Shown in pieces: positions 45,331 through 55,439 of a DNA stretch of 59,350 nucleotides. Numbering within the stretch: position 1 is the stretch's first letter; every line of letters begins with the position of its first letter. The stretch spans positions 1-59,350 of the forward strand of contig JABWCL010000038.1 of NCBI GenBank assembly GCA_013360295.1, given 5' to 3'. This DNA comes from Ignavibacteriaceae bacterium. Lineage in GTDB: Bacteria; Bacteroidota; Ignavibacteria; Ignavibacteriales; Ignavibacteriaceae. The position numbers and the translations under genes were made by a program. Below the pieces are notes generated by a model. The model was not told the DNA's origin and did no database searches. It worked only from the letters and a program-made list of their open reading frames with translations.

Positions 45331-45393
45331 GCAGTTAGAAAAAATGCTTTGCGCAAGATGGAGATAATCTTAAGTTAAAGTTATAAGTTAAGA
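45331..45393 (+). repeat. Dispersed block B and imperfect heptads
   Basis: 45331-45370 matches 59211-59250 at about 30 of 40 bases without gaps; the core GYAGTTAGAAA and TGCGCAA are shared. It is followed at 45372-45393 by imperfect heptads (GTTAAA, GTTATAA, GTTAAGA). No gene is seen in the 238-base gap that contains it. Confidence 0.6.
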
Positions 45394-45557
45394 CGATATC
45401 ACAAAGAACTTTGAGAAACCCGCAAATATAGCCTGAAAATGACGGTTGGATTTGTACTTTATTAGTAGTGGAAACTCTAGCCGCGCTAAATGTCAGAACT
45501 CAGGTCAGAATAACCTATTAATCAGCGAAATAATAATCTGAATTAAAATTAATTTTA

Positions 45558-46796
45558 CTAAATAAGAAATAATGGCACGAAATATATTTCCGTCCCATTG
45601 AATTCTGCCCTGCCGGTGAAATCAAGAGTAAATACATAAGCTTTGGCAGGGTGATAATTCGAAATAAAATTTTTTAGAGATGTAGTAATGGCCGTGTCAT
45701 AAACACGGGTCTTTATCTCATAAGGAATAACTTCGCCGGCAATTTCGCGAACAAAGTCAACATCAGCCCCGTTTTTTGTCCTCCAGAAATTAAGAGTCCC
45801 CCCGGTACGCAATGAATTAGCCGCAAAGTTCTCCCTGAGTGCTCCTGTATCTTGCCGGTTCTCTAATTTCAGGAAATTGTCAATTACAATATTTCTGAAT
45901 CCAGGATCAAAAAAATAGGGCTTGGGATTCTTAACTAATTCTGTCCGTTTATTTGTATGAAAAGGTGTGACAGAATAAGAAACAAAAGTGTTCTCAAACA
46001 GGCTTAGCCGGTTTTTTACTGTTAATGCAGTAGATGAACTTAGTGATGAAAGTTCATTATATGCTATCAGATTTCCAATTTGAAGCGCCAGTGCCTTAAG
46101 TAGTATTTTTAATTTATAATTCTCAGCTAATCCGAGCAAGTCTTTAACTTCTCTTAGGAAATAAAGGCTATAAATACTCTCCAGAAGTTTAATTTTTACG
46201 GTATGATCTTCTGCTAATACTACCTCAGGATAACCGCCAAAAATCAAGTACTCGCTTAATAGCCTGTTAAAGCGATCCTTTATATTGCTGCTTAATTCCG
46301 GAAGTTCTCCTTTCTCTAAAAGATTTTTATTATCCCGATAAATTCCGTGAAGTGAATTATCCCTTGCGAGGATAAACTCACCAAAATTAAATGGGTACAA
46401 ATGAAAAACGAGTATTCTGCCCACAAGATATTTTACCGCTTCAACCGTAATGTCAATAGAAGACGAACCCGAAATAATTATTTTTTTTCCGGGGTGTAGA
46501 TCATAAATGTATTTCAATCTCTTTCCACCTTCTTTAGCATACTGAAATTCATCTATGATAATTACATCATACGGTTCTATTTCAGCTCGTATAAAATTAT
46601 CCAAATCACTCGCGAACAATTCTAATAACTTAAAGTTTTCGAAACTGATGTAACTTGCTCCGTTTATCATTGACTGGAGTCTTTTGATCAAAGTGGTTTT
46701 CCCGCTCCGCCTAGGTCCAATAATCGCAAGAATTTGTTGTAGTGAGAGAAACTTACCAAGTTCGGTTTCTAAATCACGCTTAATATAATTGCTCAT
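45558..46796 (-). CDS. AAA ATPase with DUF4143 (PD-D/ExK) domain
   Basis: 412 residues from ATG 46796 (AAGG precedes it on the minus strand; a longer frame to 46889 lacks such a site). Walker A is AIIGPRRSGKTTLIKRL, Walker B VIIIDEFQYAKEGGKRL, and the sensor-like KKIIISGSSS follows. The C-terminal DUF4143 half carries a nuclease-like pattern in KNGADVDFVREIAGEVIPYE-IKTR. This architecture belongs to a widespread family of nucleotide-dependent proteins of unknown role, often transferred between genomes. The gene looks A/T-richer than its neighbours, and its flanks contain repeats, so acquisition is plausible. Not clearly linked to either neighbour. Confidence 0.9.
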   Translation of the reverse strand: MSNYIKRDLETELGKFLSLQQILAIIGPRRSGKTTLIKRLQSMINGASYISFENFKLLELFASDLDNFIRAEIEPYDVIIIDEFQYAKEGGKRLKYIYDLHPGKKIIISGSSSIDITVEAVKYLVGRILVFHLYPFNFGEFILARDNSLHGIYRDNKNLLEKGELPELSSNIKDRFNRLLSEYLIFGGYPEVVLAEDHTVKIKLLESIYSLYFLREVKDLLGLAENYKLKILLKALALQIGNLIAYNELSSLSSSTALTVKNRLSLFENTFVSYSVTPFHTNKRTELVKNPKPYFFDPGFRNIVIDNFLKLENRQDTGALRENFAANSLRTGGTLNFWRTKNGADVDFVREIAGEVIPYEIKTRVYDTAITTSLKNFISNYHPAKAYVFTLDFTGRAEFNGTEIYFVPLFLI

Positions 46797-46939
46797 CTTA
46801 ACCTTACTATAATGATACCAAAGAATCGTTTTAGCATAACTATTTTGATTGTATAGAGATAAAATAGCATAACTATATTTTAAAAGCAAGCTTTCAGCCT
46901 AAAATCGCAGAAATTCAGCGGAAAAAACTTATGCTAAAA

Positions 46940-48304
46940 TCAGTGGAGATGCTGTTTCACCTCATTTATGGTCATTGGTTTTGCCACGATCTTGAGGTTT
47001 TTGTCCAGCAGGAATGTACTTGGCGTGGCGTATATAAGGTAATCGCCTGCAGTCTTTCCTTCCCATCCTTTCAGGTCGGATACATTAATTAGGGAACTGC
47101 TGTATGATTTTACAAAATTCTGCCATTCCTCTTTTTTGTTTTCCAGCGCCACTGCGAGGATCTCAAATTTTTTCTGAGACTGTGACAGGTACATTTTGTT
47201 TAACTCAGGAAGCATATCTTTGCAGTGGGGGCACTGGCTTGAGTAGAAGACGACGAGAACACGCTCCGCTTTAATTTTGCTGAGAGTTATGGATTTACCA
47301 TTAATATCGTTCAGGGTTATATCCGGGGCAGTATTGCCGATCTTAAAGAGTTTTGCCTGGTCGATTCGCCTTTTTATCATTCCTCCGGTTTGTTCATCAA
47401 GGCAGATGTCATCTTTGATCACATAATTTTCAACTATATAATCAAGTACAACATCAAACCCGAACTGTCGGAACCCGCTTATCAGGTACTCGGTAATGTG
47501 CTTATAAACAAATTCATTTATCCGTGCCCGTTCCAGAATGGAATCAACCGCGGAAGAAAATTCCTTCTCCAGCAATTCTTTCGGAAGCTGTGGATTGCTG
47601 AAGTACATCAGATACTCGATCGACTTATTGGTGTAAAGATCGGAATAAGTGAGTTCAACCTCATTAAAATCAATGTTATCAAGCGCGTGCGCGCGGAGAT
47701 ATTTTAACTGTTCCTGCTGAGTGACAGCAGCGTTTACAACAGGAAGCTGGGAGCTTTTAATATACCTGGCAACAAAGGAGCCGGGGTTCTTTTGCGAAAT
47801 ATCATTTACGAATGTTAGATAATCTGTTTGTAACTTAGCAAGCCGTGATGCTGCCTGTGTATAAAATTCGTCGTCCTTAGGATAGCGGGAGAGGATTAAC
47901 TGAAGAAGTTCGGATTTTGTTTTATAATCCTTATTTAGTTTCAGAAAGGCGAAAAATAATTCGTTGCTTTCAGAGCGGTTTACTTTCGCGGCGCCAACCG
48001 GGTCAGCGGCGGTGGTTTGAAAATCGATATCTTTTCCGTCATAAATAAAATCAATTTTCTTATTCCCGTCATACCCCACCCTGTACATACCGCGGTTGAA
48101 AAACATCGAGGGATTATTGTGGTAGAATACGCCGTTGTCTTCGTTCAGAAGGGAATCGAGGAGTGTAGTCTTTTCCCCGCTTACTGAATATAGATAGAAT
48201 TTCTCCCCCTTTACTCCGTCGATTTTAATCCTGATCTTCTGAGGGTAAGATGCAGAGGATAAAATAATCACTATAATGAGAATGCCGCGGAAAAGAAAAC
48301 GCAT
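46940..48304 (-). CDS. Periplasmic TlpA/thioredoxin-like redoxin
   Basis: 454 residues. Signal peptide LFRGILIIVIILSSASYPQ. An N-terminal beta-rich DUF4369-like region (IDGVKGEKFYLYSVSGEKTT) and a helical middle lead to a C-terminal thioredoxin fold with active site C358-P-H-C361 (FYSSQCPHCKDMLPELNKMY), cis-proline at P428 (YATPSTF) and a DLKGWEGKTAGDYL segment. CPHC is the DsbA-like active site, but the overall form matches TlpA/ResA-like reductants of Bacteroidota. It should act in the periplasm on cytochrome c or other cysteine pairs. No cytochrome gene is adjacent. ATG at 48304. Confidence 0.9.
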   Translation of the reverse strand: MRFLFRGILIIVIILSSASYPQKIRIKIDGVKGEKFYLYSVSGEKTTLLDSLLNEDNGVFYHNNPSMFFNRGMYRVGYDGNKKIDFIYDGKDIDFQTTAADPVGAAKVNRSESNELFFAFLKLNKDYKTKSELLQLILSRYPKDDEFYTQAASRLAKLQTDYLTFVNDISQKNPGSFVARYIKSSQLPVVNAAVTQQEQLKYLRAHALDNIDFNEVELTYSDLYTNKSIEYLMYFSNPQLPKELLEKEFSSAVDSILERARINEFVYKHITEYLISGFRQFGFDVVLDYIVENYVIKDDICLDEQTGGMIKRRIDQAKLFKIGNTAPDITLNDINGKSITLSKIKAERVLVVFYSSQCPHCKDMLPELNKMYLSQSQKKFEILAVALENKKEEWQNFVKSYSSSLINVSDLKGWEGKTAGDYLIYATPSTFLLDKNLKIVAKPMTINEVKQHLH

Positions 48305-48541
48305 AACCGTCCTGAAATTTTAATTAATATTTTTCGGTCCCTAAAGCTAAAAACGGGAGTTCAATTTTTCAAGGATTATTCTGCAGGACGGCTATTCAGA
48401 TTTGCCGGGCTGTAAGTGATTGGCCCGCCTGATCCTATTACCGGATACAGGATGCCTGACTGCAGAATACCGGAAACCGGCATAAAACCGAGGTGAGACG
48501 CTATACCGGAAGCCTGTTTACCCTATTTAATCACAAAAATT

Positions 48542-48557
48542 TCCGTAACTTTACGGA
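48542..48557. promoter_or_regulatory. Perfect palindrome upstream of glutamine synthetase
   Basis: TCCGTAA-CT-TTACGGA, a 7+2+7 inverted repeat ending 20 bases before the glutamine synthetase start. It could be an operator or a leader hairpin. No T tract follows. The TAAC-TTTA inside also resembles a Bacteroidota -7 promoter box (TAnnTTTG) with one mismatch. Confidence 0.45.
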
Positions 48558-48577
48558 CTCAAAAAAATGATTTAAAT

Positions 48578-50110
48578 ATGGAAAAATTCGCACTTTCAAA
48601 CCCCTTAACAATACTGCTTGATAAACCGCGTGAAGAATTTGACCGCGAAAGCCTTATCAGAGTAATAGAACAAAAACAGATAGAAAGAATTACTTTTCAC
48701 TATACCGGCCTTGACGGTAAAATCAAGGAACTTAAAATCCCGGTCGCCAGCAGGGTACAGGCAGAGCGCGTCCTTGCCGATGGTGAACGCGTGGATGGTT
48801 CGTCTTTATTTAAGGGGATGATTGACGTAGCTGTATCCGACCTGTATGTCGTCCCCATTTACAAAACGGCTTTCATCAATCCTTTTGATGAACGAAGCCT
48901 TAATTTTGTCTGCAGGTACATTAATAATAAAGGTGAATTCGCCCCGTACGCGCTGGATAATATCCTTCACAACGCGGTGAGCCTGTTTAAGAAAAATACA
49001 GGACTGGAACTGTATGCGCTTGGTGAACTTGAGTTTTTTCTCCTCAGTGATGCCGACTCAGCGCTTTTCCCTTCAACGAGGCAGCGGGGTTACCACTCAT
49101 CCGCGCCTTATCTTAAAACCGGGGAAATACTTGATGAAATGGTAAGGTACCTGACACAGATAACAGGCACCATTAAATACGCGCACAGTGAAGTTGGCTC
49201 CGTTGAAAAAGTGAGAAGCGACATTGAAGAAATTAAAAATAAACGCGCCGAACAGCTTGAAATAGAATTCCTCCCAGCGCCTGCTGAAGACGCCGCTGAC
49301 AATCTCGTCCTTGCCCGCTGGCTGATCAGGAACGTTGCGTATAAAAATAGATGCGTGGCTACCTTTACCCCGAAACTTGAAGAAGGCATTGCCGGCAACG
49401 GTATGCATATCCACATGGAACTCCGTAAGAACGGAAAAAACATTATGACTTCAGGCGGAAAACTTTCCGAAGACGCGAGGAAACTTATTGGAGGCTTATG
49501 CCAGTACGCTGACTCCCTGACGGGATTTGGGAACTCAGTATCATCGGCTTATCTTCGTTTAGTGCCCAATCAGGAAGCCCCCACGAGAATTTGCTGGAGC
49601 GATATGAACCGCAGCGCGATGATCCGCGTACCCCTCGGCTGGGCTGATATTGATAACCTTGCTTCCAAAATCAATCCGCAGCAGGTAGAAAAGCTCAAAG
49701 ATATCGAAGCCAGGCAAACAGTTGAACTGCGCTCTCCTGATGGCTCCGCAAACGTTCACCTCCTCCTTGCCGGAATAGTAATGGCAGCAGAGTGGGGTTT
49801 GACGCACAAAGATGCATTATCACTGGCAGAACAATATTATGTCACAGGCAATATTTTTAAAGATAAAGAAATACTCTCTAAGCTACCTGTTCTTCCCGGA
49901 AGTTGTGTTGATTCCGCTGAAATCCTCACATCGAAGAGAGAACTGTACGAGAGAGAAAATATCTTCCCAAAGAGCGTAATCGATTACGTGGCGAAAAAGC
50001 TTCAGGCTGAAGATGATGAAGATATGAATTCTTTCCTGAGCGACCTGCCCGCCGATGAGAGGCTGCTGGAGACAAGGAAGATAATGCACAAAGATATTCA
50101 CAATCATTGA
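48578..50110 (+). CDS. glnA: Glutamine synthetase (type I-like), no adenylylation tyrosine
   Basis: 510 residues. Makes glutamine from glutamate, ammonia and ATP. Beta-grasp and catalytic domains are complete: YALGELEFFLLSD, LEIEFLPAPAEDAADNLVLA, the GNGMHIHMELRKNGK histidine region, SSAYLRLVPNQEAPTRICWS and RQTVELRSPDGSANVH. The loop that in enteric GSI-beta reads NLYDLPPEE aligns here with NIFKDKEILSKLP, so the modified tyrosine is a phenylalanine; regulation by adenylylation is unlikely. The product is longer than enteric GlnA (about 470), mainly at the ends. The kinase and sigma-54 activator follow in the same direction (60 and 10 bases), an arrangement like glnALG. Confidence 0.93.
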   Translation: MEKFALSNPLTILLDKPREEFDRESLIRVIEQKQIERITFHYTGLDGKIKELKIPVASRVQAERVLADGERVDGSSLFKGMIDVAVSDLYVVPIYKTAFINPFDERSLNFVCRYINNKGEFAPYALDNILHNAVSLFKKNTGLELYALGELEFFLLSDADSALFPSTRQRGYHSSAPYLKTGEILDEMVRYLTQITGTIKYAHSEVGSVEKVRSDIEEIKNKRAEQLEIEFLPAPAEDAADNLVLARWLIRNVAYKNRCVATFTPKLEEGIAGNGMHIHMELRKNGKNIMTSGGKLSEDARKLIGGLCQYADSLTGFGNSVSSAYLRLVPNQEAPTRICWSDMNRSAMIRVPLGWADIDNLASKINPQQVEKLKDIEARQTVELRSPDGSANVHLLLAGIVMAAEWGLTHKDALSLAEQYYVTGNIFKDKEILSKLPVLPGSCVDSAEILTSKRELYERENIFPKSVIDYVAKKLQAEDDEDMNSFLSDLPADERLLETRKIMHKDIHNH

Positions 50111-50170
50111 TTTTTATTGATAATTACCTGATGAAATTTAAGAGGGCATTTTTCACATTCATTAGTCCGG

Positions 50171-51634
50171 GTGTGGTCTGAGATGAATTGTGACCGGCAT
50201 ATTTCTTTCGACGCGCTGAACGACTTCTCCGAGATGAGTTTCCTTCTCAGTATAGAAGGAAAGATTCTTGCTGCCAATAAGTCTGCCTTAACCTCTCTGG
50301 GAAAACCGGGCACTGAGTTACTGGATAAGCAGTTTATTTCACTTCTTAATCCCGCTCACATACTTAAAATCGAAAACGCGATTATTAAGTGTATAAGTGA
50401 ACGGGAGAAAGTTGAAATAGACTGTAAATTCATGCGTGACGGCAGGGGAGACATAGACGCGCAGTGTTATTTTTCCGTATTCAGCAACGGAGAAAAAACA
50501 AGCGATAAGATATTAATTATCGCGAAAGACGTGACTGAAGAAAAGCAGAAGGAACTTGACCTTCTCAGATTTTATAATGTTGCTCATCATACTGTAAATC
50601 CCCTTCAGATCACGGATCTTAGCGGCAGGATGATCTATGTCAACCCCGCGTTTGTTAAGATGAGCGGCTATAAAGAAGAGGAACTGCTCGGGCATACTCC
50701 GAGTCTGCTTAACAGTGGGCGCCATTCAAAAAAATTCTGGGACGAAATGTGGCACACAATTTCTGACGGTAAAGTCTGGGTTGGAGAAGTTGCTAACCGG
50801 AAAAAGAACGGAGAAGTGGTACATACTCAATTGCTGATCTCACCCATAATGAAAAGTGAAGGAGGCCTGCTCGGTTACTTTGGCATTCACAGGGATCTTA
50901 CGGAGAAGAAAAATCTGGAGAAGCAGCTTATACATACTCAGAAGATGGAAAGCATTGGTACACTCGCGGCTGGCGTGGCTCACGAAGTCGGTAACCCGCT
51001 CGCGTCAATTTCCGCTCTTGTCCAGATCATTCAGCGGTCCACGGAAGAAGTATTTATCAAAGAAAAGCTTGAACTTGTTAAAAAGCAGATCACACGGATC
51101 TCTAAGATCATCCGCGACCTTGTTGATTTTTCCCGCCCCAGTAATTATGAATTAAAGCTGACAGACGTAAACGCTAACCTTAGGGAATCAGTTGAGATCG
51201 TGAGAGTCGGAAAAAAAGCTAAGGACATCGAATTTGTTTCAGATCTTGATGAAAGTATCGAACCGCTTCATTTGGTTTCCGATCAGCTTCAGCAGGTGTT
51301 TGTAAATATCCTGATTAACGGTGTAGATGCTATTGTTGAAAAGAAAGGGGTAACGAAGGAGGACTACACCGGCAAGATCCACATAAAAACCCAGTGCGTT
51401 AACGGCAATATCCAGATAATCTTTTACGACAACGGTCCCGGTGTAAGCGAAGAGCACTCGATGAAGATCTTCGAACCTTTCTTTACGACAAAGAAAGAAG
51501 GGAAGGGAACGGGGCTGGGGCTTTGGGTGAGTTACGGAATTGTCAAGAGTTTCCAGGGTGATATTAAAGTCGGGACATCACCAATGGGCGGAGCAGAATT
51601 TGTAATTAATTTACCAACCAACCCGGTTTATTAA
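50171..51634 (+). CDS. NtrB-like PAS histidine kinase
   Basis: 487 residues from GTG 50171 (ATG 50183 gives the same protein less four residues; neither has a strong ribosome binding site). A PAS-like region around 12-120 (IIAKDVTEEKQKE) is followed by a PAS/PAC around 135-255 (IHRDLTEKKNLEKQL), HisKA with H271 (AAGVAHEVGNPLASISALVQ) and HATPase (INGVDAIVEKK, FYDNGPGVSEEH, GTGLGLWVSYG). No transmembrane segment. The H-box with VGNPL is the NtrB/AtoS type that pairs with sigma-54 activators. Its natural partner is the next gene, ten bases downstream. Gene order suggests nitrogen control, but no PII protein is in the window. Confidence 0.92.
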   Translation: MWSEMNCDRHISFDALNDFSEMSFLLSIEGKILAANKSALTSLGKPGTELLDKQFISLLNPAHILKIENAIIKCISEREKVEIDCKFMRDGRGDIDAQCYFSVFSNGEKTSDKILIIAKDVTEEKQKELDLLRFYNVAHHTVNPLQITDLSGRMIYVNPAFVKMSGYKEEELLGHTPSLLNSGRHSKKFWDEMWHTISDGKVWVGEVANRKKNGEVVHTQLLISPIMKSEGGLLGYFGIHRDLTEKKNLEKQLIHTQKMESIGTLAAGVAHEVGNPLASISALVQIIQRSTEEVFIKEKLELVKKQITRISKIIRDLVDFSRPSNYELKLTDVNANLRESVEIVRVGKKAKDIEFVSDLDESIEPLHLVSDQLQQVFVNILINGVDAIVEKKGVTKEDYTGKIHIKTQCVNGNIQIIFYDNGPGVSEEHSMKIFEPFFTTKKEGKGTGLGLWVSYGIVKSFQGDIKVGTSPMGGAEFVINLPTNPVY

Positions 51635-51644
51635 CAGGAATTAT

Positions 51645-53003
51645 ATGGCGTACAAGATATTAGTTGTTGATGATGAAGATATAATCAGGGATTCAATCTC
51701 TTTCATTCTGAAGAAAGAGGGGTATGTGGTTGAAGAGGCGGAGAACGGCCTGATCGCATATGAAAAGCTCCAGAAAGATTTCTTTGACCTCGTGATCACC
51801 GATATTGAAATGCCGCAAATGAAGGGAATAGAACTGCTGGAGAAAGGTTCGCTTATCGCAACTCAGACCGCGTTTGTGGTCATCACGGCCTACGGTTCGC
51901 TGGATACCGCGATAAGGGCGCTCCGTTCCGGCGCGAGCGACTATATTCTGAAACCGATTGAATTTGATGAACTTCTGTTTAAGCTGAAGAAACTTTTTGA
52001 CCTCAAGTCAATTATCAGCGAAAACAATATGCTGAAAAGGGAACTGCAGCGCGATTATGATTTTTCGAGGATCATCGGAAAATCCCGCTCTATGCAGAAA
52101 GTATTTGATATGATCAAGATGGTATCACAAACCGATAGTACTGTACTGATAACCGGGAACAGCGGCACTGGTAAAGAGCTTGTTGCAAGAGCGATTCACG
52201 TTAACAGCGCGCGTGAAAAGAAACCGTTCCTCGCTATCAATTGCGGGGCGATCTCTGAAAACCTGATCGAAAGCGAATTGTTCGGTCATAAAAAGGGCGC
52301 GTTTACGGGAGCCATTACCGATAAAGAAGGTTTTGTGAAAGCTGCGGAAGGAGGTACCCTCTTCCTGGATGAGGTGAGCGAGATGCCGCTGCAGCTTCAG
52401 GTGAAGCTTCTTCGCGTACTTCAGGAAAAAGAATTTACTCCCGTGGGGACAACCTATTCTCTTCCCGCTGATATCCGGTTTATTGCATCAACCAACAGGA
52501 ATCTGCAGGAGCAGGTTGCGAAGGGCACGTTTCGAGAAGACCTTTATTACAGGCTCAATGTAGTGGAACTTAACCTCCCTTCCCTGAAAAAGAGGAAGGA
52601 AGACATCCCCCACCTGATAGACCATTTTATAAATAAATACCGCGCACAGATGAATAAGAACATTCGCGGTGTGCAGCCTGAAGTACTCAGAGCGCTCTCT
52701 AATTATGACTTTAAGGGTGAGATCAGGGAACTGGAAAACCTGATAGAGCGTGCGATAATCTTTGCTCACTCTGAGACCCTCACGCTTGCAGATTTCCCCG
52801 AGAGTTTTAACCCGAATAAGGAAGGGTATCCGCCGGAGAAGATTGGTTCACTGAACGAATATATCGAGAAAGTGGAAAGAGATTATATCCTGCGCGCGCT
52901 TGAACTGAATGATTATAATAAAGAGAAAGCTGCCGAGGCTCTGGAACTCGGGCTTTCCACACTTTACAGGAAGATAAAAGAACTCGATATTACTATAGAT
53001 TAG
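51645..53003 (+). CDS. NtrC-family sigma-54 response regulator
   Basis: 452 residues. Receiver (acidic pair in LVVDDED, phospho-acceptor D53 in LVITDIEMP, lysine in YILKPIE); AAA activator with Walker A TGNSGTGKELVARA around 166-175, the sigma-54-contacting loop KKGAFTGAITDKEG and Walker B GGTLFLDEVSE; and a C-terminal Fis-type helix-turn-helix (NKEKAAEALELGLSTLYRKI). The DNA-binding part is complete, so it can act as an enhancer-bound activator of sigma-54 RNA polymerase. It sits ten bases after its cognate kinase and ends at a small terminator. Confidence 0.95.
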   Translation: MAYKILVVDDEDIIRDSISFILKKEGYVVEEAENGLIAYEKLQKDFFDLVITDIEMPQMKGIELLEKGSLIATQTAFVVITAYGSLDTAIRALRSGASDYILKPIEFDELLFKLKKLFDLKSIISENNMLKRELQRDYDFSRIIGKSRSMQKVFDMIKMVSQTDSTVLITGNSGTGKELVARAIHVNSAREKKPFLAINCGAISENLIESELFGHKKGAFTGAITDKEGFVKAAEGGTLFLDEVSEMPLQLQVKLLRVLQEKEFTPVGTTYSLPADIRFIASTNRNLQEQVAKGTFREDLYYRLNVVELNLPSLKKRKEDIPHLIDHFINKYRAQMNKNIRGVQPEVLRALSNYDFKGEIRELENLIERAIIFAHSETLTLADFPESFNPNKEGYPPEKIGSLNEYIEKVERDYILRALELNDYNKEKAAEALELGLSTLYRKIKELDITID

Positions 53004-53024
53004 GGCAGATTTTCCGCCCTTTTA
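53002..53024 (+). terminator. Short terminator after sigma-54 regulator
   Basis: AGGGC (53002-53006) pairs with GCCCT (53016-53020), followed by TTTTA; overlaps the stop codon. Short stem, so efficiency is doubtful. Confidence 0.6.
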
Positions 53025-53229
53025 TCCACGGCGGTGAGCCCTGTTACTGCCGGATTTTACCAAAAATAGCATTCCCCTTCCCAAATTTGAGAATACGGCG
53101 TCTGAATTCGGTTATTTCCCTTCGATTTTTCGCCATTTTTAACTATTAATCTATCCGTTCCCCCGAAAATTTTCTGGCATAATTTTTAGTAAATATATGT
53201 ATATGTATTTGTCCAATTATCCGGAATTA

Positions 53230-53592
53230 ATGAAGAATATACTGTTTTATAGCCCAGATCTGAACCTGTTAAGTAACCTGATGATGTATTTTAATGACAG
53301 GTATTCGGTCACAACCACGACCAATCTGAGTACTCTCAGCAGGATAGTCTCATCTAAGGAATTTGATTTGCTGATCCTCGACGCTGAGCCGACGGAAAAA
53401 GTGGAGAAGATCTGTGAAGAAATAAAAACATCGGAGAATCCGGTGCCTGTTATACTGACTTATGTTTTTACGAGCCAGTTGAAAAATATGGACCACAGGA
53501 TCCGGCGGGTAATTGACGCGATTTTCTATAAACCGATAGACCTTAAGGAAGTAACAGAAAAGATCAGCAATATGCTGGCGCCTGCCGGGTAG
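53230..53592 (+). CDS. Receiver-only protein, first acidic pair missing
   Basis: 120 residues from ATG 53230; a longer frame to 53197 adds 11 residues but has no ribosome binding site. A single CheY-like fold with phospho-acceptor D51 (FDLLILDAEP) and lysine K101 (DAIFYKPID) in the right places. The metal-binding acidic pair that should follow beta-1 reads S8-P9 with D10 next (ILFYSPDLNLL), so Mg2+ binding and phosphotransfer may be weak or lost. No output domain. It lies 226 bases after the NtrC-like gene and 140 before the STAS gene. Could be a partner of either, or of one of the kinases in the window. Confidence 0.78.
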   Translation: MKNILFYSPDLNLLSNLMMYFNDRYSVTTTTNLSTLSRIVSSKEFDLLILDAEPTEKVEKICEEIKTSENPVPVILTYVFTSQLKNMDHRIRRVIDAIFYKPIDLKEVTEKISNMLAPAG

Positions 53593-53732
53593 GCGTTTCC
53601 GGTTAGTAATATATCCGGCACCCTTCGCGGCCATCCCACCTCCCCCTTTTTTGATAGTCTCTTTTCGTAACTTATTTCTTGGAAAAGAGGCGGACTATAA
53701 TTAAATTTCAAATATTAATATCGGAGTTAATT

Positions 53733-54074
53733 ATGAAATTAAAAGTAATTGAAAAATACGAAGCCATCGTCATTGAAATTAAAGGTAACGTGCTTGGAGG
53801 GCCCGAAGCCGCGGAATTCAGTGACACCTTAAAAAAACTTCTCGGAGAAGGGAAAAAGCATATTGTACTTGACCTTTCCGAAGTCCAGTTTATGAATTCA
53901 TCCGGACTAGGAATGATGATAAGCGGATTGACCACCGTGCGTAACGGAGGCGGGATTATGAAACTCGCTAATGTTACTGACAAGATCCACAGCCTGCTTA
54001 TGATCACTAAACTGATCACGATCTTTGAATGCTTTGATTCTGTTGACGAAGCCCTTAAGAGCTTCGCCGGCTGA
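53733..54074 (+). CDS. STAS-domain anti-sigma factor antagonist
   Basis: 113 residues from ATG 53733, preceded by GGAG nine bases upstream; a longer frame to 53679 begins without such a site. STAS fold with the SpoIIAA/RsbV motif FMNSSGLGMMISGL; S56 is the phosphorylation site of the family. In known systems the unphosphorylated form binds an anti-sigma kinase of the RsbW/SpoIIAB type and frees a sigma factor. No RsbW-like kinase, PP2C phosphatase or sigma factor lies in this window, so partners must be elsewhere. It ends in a strong terminator 30 bases downstream and precedes purA. Confidence 0.92.
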   Translation: MKLKVIEKYEAIVIEIKGNVLGGPEAAEFSDTLKKLLGEGKKHIVLDLSEVQFMNSSGLGMMISGLTTVRNGGGIMKLANVTDKIHSLLMITKLITIFECFDSVDEALKSFAG

Positions 54075-54101
54075 TTCTCTCACACATATTTTTTTTAAGA
54101 G

Positions 54102-54124
54102 ACTCCGGCTTGCCGGAGTTTTTT
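54102..54124 (+). terminator. Strong terminator after STAS gene
   Basis: ACTCCGGC (54102-54109), TT loop, GCCGGAGT (54112-54119), then TTTTTT. Separates the STAS gene from purA. Confidence 0.92.
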
Positions 54125-54152
54125 GTTCATACAAATTAAAAACGGAGTTTAA

Positions 54153-55421
<1,269 letters not shown>

Positions 55422-55439
55422 ATATGAAAGAGAAACAAA

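Noticed and set aside
53172-53190. Sigma-54-like promoter (TGGCAT, five bases, TTAGT) before the receiver-only gene
   Set aside because: The -12 element lacks the essential GC, so the match is weak.
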